A DNA stretch of 64,000 nt from Trebonia kvetii. Its GTDB lineage: Bacteria > Actinomycetota > Actinomycetes > Streptosporangiales > Streptosporangiaceae. A program made the position numbers and the translations under genes. The stretch is from contig NZ_RPFW01000001.1 in NCBI RefSeq assembly GCF_007827045.1, forward strand, positions 596,519-660,518, given 5' to 3'. The notes beneath the pieces are model-generated. The model made no database searches and was not told the DNA's origin. It saw only the letters and a list, made by a program, of their open reading frames with translations. Below are positions 62,534 to 64,000 of the stretch, piece after piece (position 1 is the stretch's first letter; every line of letters starts with the position of its first letter).

Positions 62534-62654
62534 ATTCAGCGATCTCCGGGATGCGGTCGCGGATGAGCTTGTTGTAGGTAACTCGCATGCCCGAACGGTA
62601 CGCCTGTCCCACACATTCTGACGCCTGCGGGCGTGGCGCCTAAGCTGTGCTGCT

Positions 62655-63434
62655 GTGGCGAGCAGCTTTGATCCCGTGGCGCATAACCGCTCCGCATGGG
62701 ACCGCGAGGTGGAAAGCGGTAACGAGTGGACCCGGCCGGTCGGGCCCGAGGTGATCGCCCGGGCCCGGGCCGGCGACTGGTCCGTTGTCCTGATCGGGTA
62801 CCAGCCGGTGCCGCGTGACTGGTTCCCGGCTGAGCTGGCCGGCGCGGCGGTCTTGTGCCTGGCCTCCGGTGGGGGGCAGCAGGGGCCGGTGCTGTCCGCG
62901 GTGGGCGCGGCCGTGACCGTGCTCGACAACTCGCCGCGGCAGCTGAGCCGCGACCGGGAGGTGGGCGCCCGGGAGCAGCTGGCCGTCCGCACGGTACTCG
63001 GCGACATGCGCGACCTGAGCGCGTTCACCGACGCCAGCTTCGATGTCGTATTTAACCCGGTGTCGAACGTGTTCTGCCCCGAGCTGGCACCAGTCTGGCT
63101 GGAGTCGTTCCGCGTGCTGCGCCCGGGCGGGATCCTGATGGCCGGGTTCATGAACCCGGATATCTTCATCTTCGACGTCGCGGCGCTGGATGAGCGGGGC
63201 GAGCTGATCGTGCGCCACCCGCTCCCGTTCACCACCCTCGACCTCCCGGACGATGAGCGGGAGCGCTCGTACGGGACCGGGCCGATCGAGTACAGCCACT
63301 CGCTCACCGAGCAGATCGGCGGGCAGCTCGCCGCGGGCTTCGTCCTGACACACCTGGTCGAAGGGCCGCACCACGCCGACGCCACCGGCCGGTACATGCC
63401 CGGCTACTTCGCCACCCGCGCCGTCAGGCCCTGA
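62655..63434 (+). CDS. Class I SAM-dependent methyltransferase
   Basis: The 259-residue enzyme has motif I AAVLCLASGGGQQGPVLSAV, motif II VTVLDNSPRQL, LGDMRDLSAFTDASFDVVF and VLRPGGILMAGFMNP. The AHNRSAWDREVESGNEWTRP start marks a widespread actinobacterial family of unknown substrate. GTG 62655 begins the conserved region. It is divergent from hipBA and convergent with the aquaporin gene. Confidence 0.9.
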   Translation: MASSFDPVAHNRSAWDREVESGNEWTRPVGPEVIARARAGDWSVVLIGYQPVPRDWFPAELAGAAVLCLASGGGQQGPVLSAVGAAVTVLDNSPRQLSRDREVGAREQLAVRTVLGDMRDLSAFTDASFDVVFNPVSNVFCPELAPVWLESFRVLRPGGILMAGFMNPDIFIFDVAALDERGELIVRHPLPFTTLDLPDDERERSYGTGPIEYSHSLTEQIGGQLAAGFVLTHLVEGPHHADATGRYMPGYFATRAVRP

Positions 63435-63495
63435 CCGCACGGTCGGGGAGGTCGCCTGCCGGGGCGCGGCCAGCACGCACTCAGGTGCCGTGCGG

Positions 63496-64000
63496 TTATG
63501 AAGCCGGCGCGCGGCGGGTTTCGCGGTCTTGCTGTGCTTCGGCGGCCAGCACGGTGCCTTCTTCACGGTAGAGGAGCCGGTGCAGCCCGGCGGCGAGGAC
63601 GCCGCCGACCAGGGGCGCCACGATGAACAGCCACACCTGGCTGAGGGCCGTGCCGCCGACGACCAAGGCGGGGCCAAGGCTGCGCGCGGGGTTCACTGAG
63701 GTGCCGGTGATCGGGATGCCGACGAGGTGGACAACGGTCAGGGTCAGCCCGATGGCGATCGCCGCGGTCGCGGCGTTGGCCGTCTCGGAGGTTACCCGCA
63801 AGACGACGAAGACGAAGATGGCGGTCAGGACGGTTTCGAAGATAAACGCCCCGCCCAAACCGATGTGAATCATTGATTCGCTGCCGTAGCCGTCGGCGCC
63901 CAGGCCGGTCGTGGCCCGGTCGTACAGCGGCGAGGTCGCGAACGTGCCCCACAGTGCGAGCGCACCGACGATGCCGCCAGCGAACTGGGCGATCCAGTAC
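63496..64000 (-). CDS. aqpZ: Aquaporin/MIP family channel (AqpZ-like), partial
   Basis: The last 167 residues are present; the start lies beyond the right edge. YWIAQFAGGIVGALALW, GLGGAFIFETVLTAIFVFVV, GLTLTVVHLVGIPITGTSVN and the second NPA box NPARSLGPAL are characteristic, then VAPLVGGVLAAGLHRLLY. The spacing fits a water channel. The first NPA box is outside the window, so the water versus glycerol assignment rests on the visible half. Confidence 0.9.
   Translation of the reverse strand, partial: YWIAQFAGGIVGALALWGTFATSPLYDRATTGLGADGYGSESMIHIGLGGAFIFETVLTAIFVFVVLRVTSETANAATAAIAIGLTLTVVHLVGIPITGTSVNPARSLGPALVVGGTALSQVWLFIVAPLVGGVLAAGLHRLLYREEGTVLAAEAQQDRETRRAPAS

Noticed and set aside
1..64000. 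tRNA, rRNA, riboswitch and CRISPR signals
   Set aside because: Reading both strands I saw no CCA-ending tRNA cloverleaf, rRNA segment, known riboswitch core or short repeat-spacer array. A covariance-model search would be decisive.

Overview
The window is high-GC DNA from an actinobacterium. The evidence is codon use dominated by G/C third positions, many GTG starts, a DUF222-HNH nuclease, a DUF1707 protein, an MmyB-type XRE regulator, a B3/B4-EamA operon and streptomycete-style Mrr and HipBA genes. A large-genome soil or litter genus such as a Streptosporangiales or Streptomyces relative fits, but the species cannot be fixed from sequence alone. I see no rRNA, tRNA or CRISPR array.

Positions 1 to about 17,515 are accessory and partly decayed. 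They hold a frameshifted unknown gene, a helicase fused to a probable PD-(D/E)XK nuclease, an ECF sigma remnant, a broken tyrosine integrase, a 1354-residue NACHT NTPase with about 15 copies of a 34-40 residue repeat, a 950-bp IS5-like element beside it, and a second PD-(D/E)XK protein behind an HTH protein and a two-helix membrane protein. This looks like an immunity island. Its right edge is visible: yifB is cut after about 57 codons, next to an intact yraN.

Positions 18,361-31,668 form a complete arabinan/arabinose module. On the minus strand, in order, are two GH51 arabinofuranosidases, a lipoprotein binding protein and two permeases, a LacI regulator, then araB, araD and araA with overlapping ends, and a 5'-truncated GNAT gene. 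A second LacI gene is divergent and shares a 390-bp control region with the operon.

Positions 31,655-50,842 are mixed: an XRE regulator and MFS exporter separated by a 1900-bp ISKra4-type element with a likely -1 frameshift site, an ABC-2 exporter whose two permeases have collapsed into one frame with an internal amber codon, a chloramphenicol-phosphotransferase-like kinase, an ankyrin protein, a DUF222-HNH nuclease, a P-loop-less kinase remnant, an SDR reductase, a sugar isomerase/epimerase that seems to lack a normal start codon, the XRE/cupin - B3/B4 - EamA operon, a PEP-mutase-like lyase, a Nudix hydrolase and a YbhN-hydrolase fusion.

Positions 50,839-64,000 hold an antitoxin with a truncated toxin, an unrecognised 421-residue protein, aminopeptidase N, an SDR, an Mrr restriction gene split by a 1707-bp IS701-type element that carries a DUF1737 passenger gene, a truncated HpcH aldolase, hipBA with operator repeats, a methyltransferase and the 3' part of an aquaporin. 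A 16-bp motif, CGAACCCGTTCGGGAT, recurs between genes from 34.5 to 56.7 kb.
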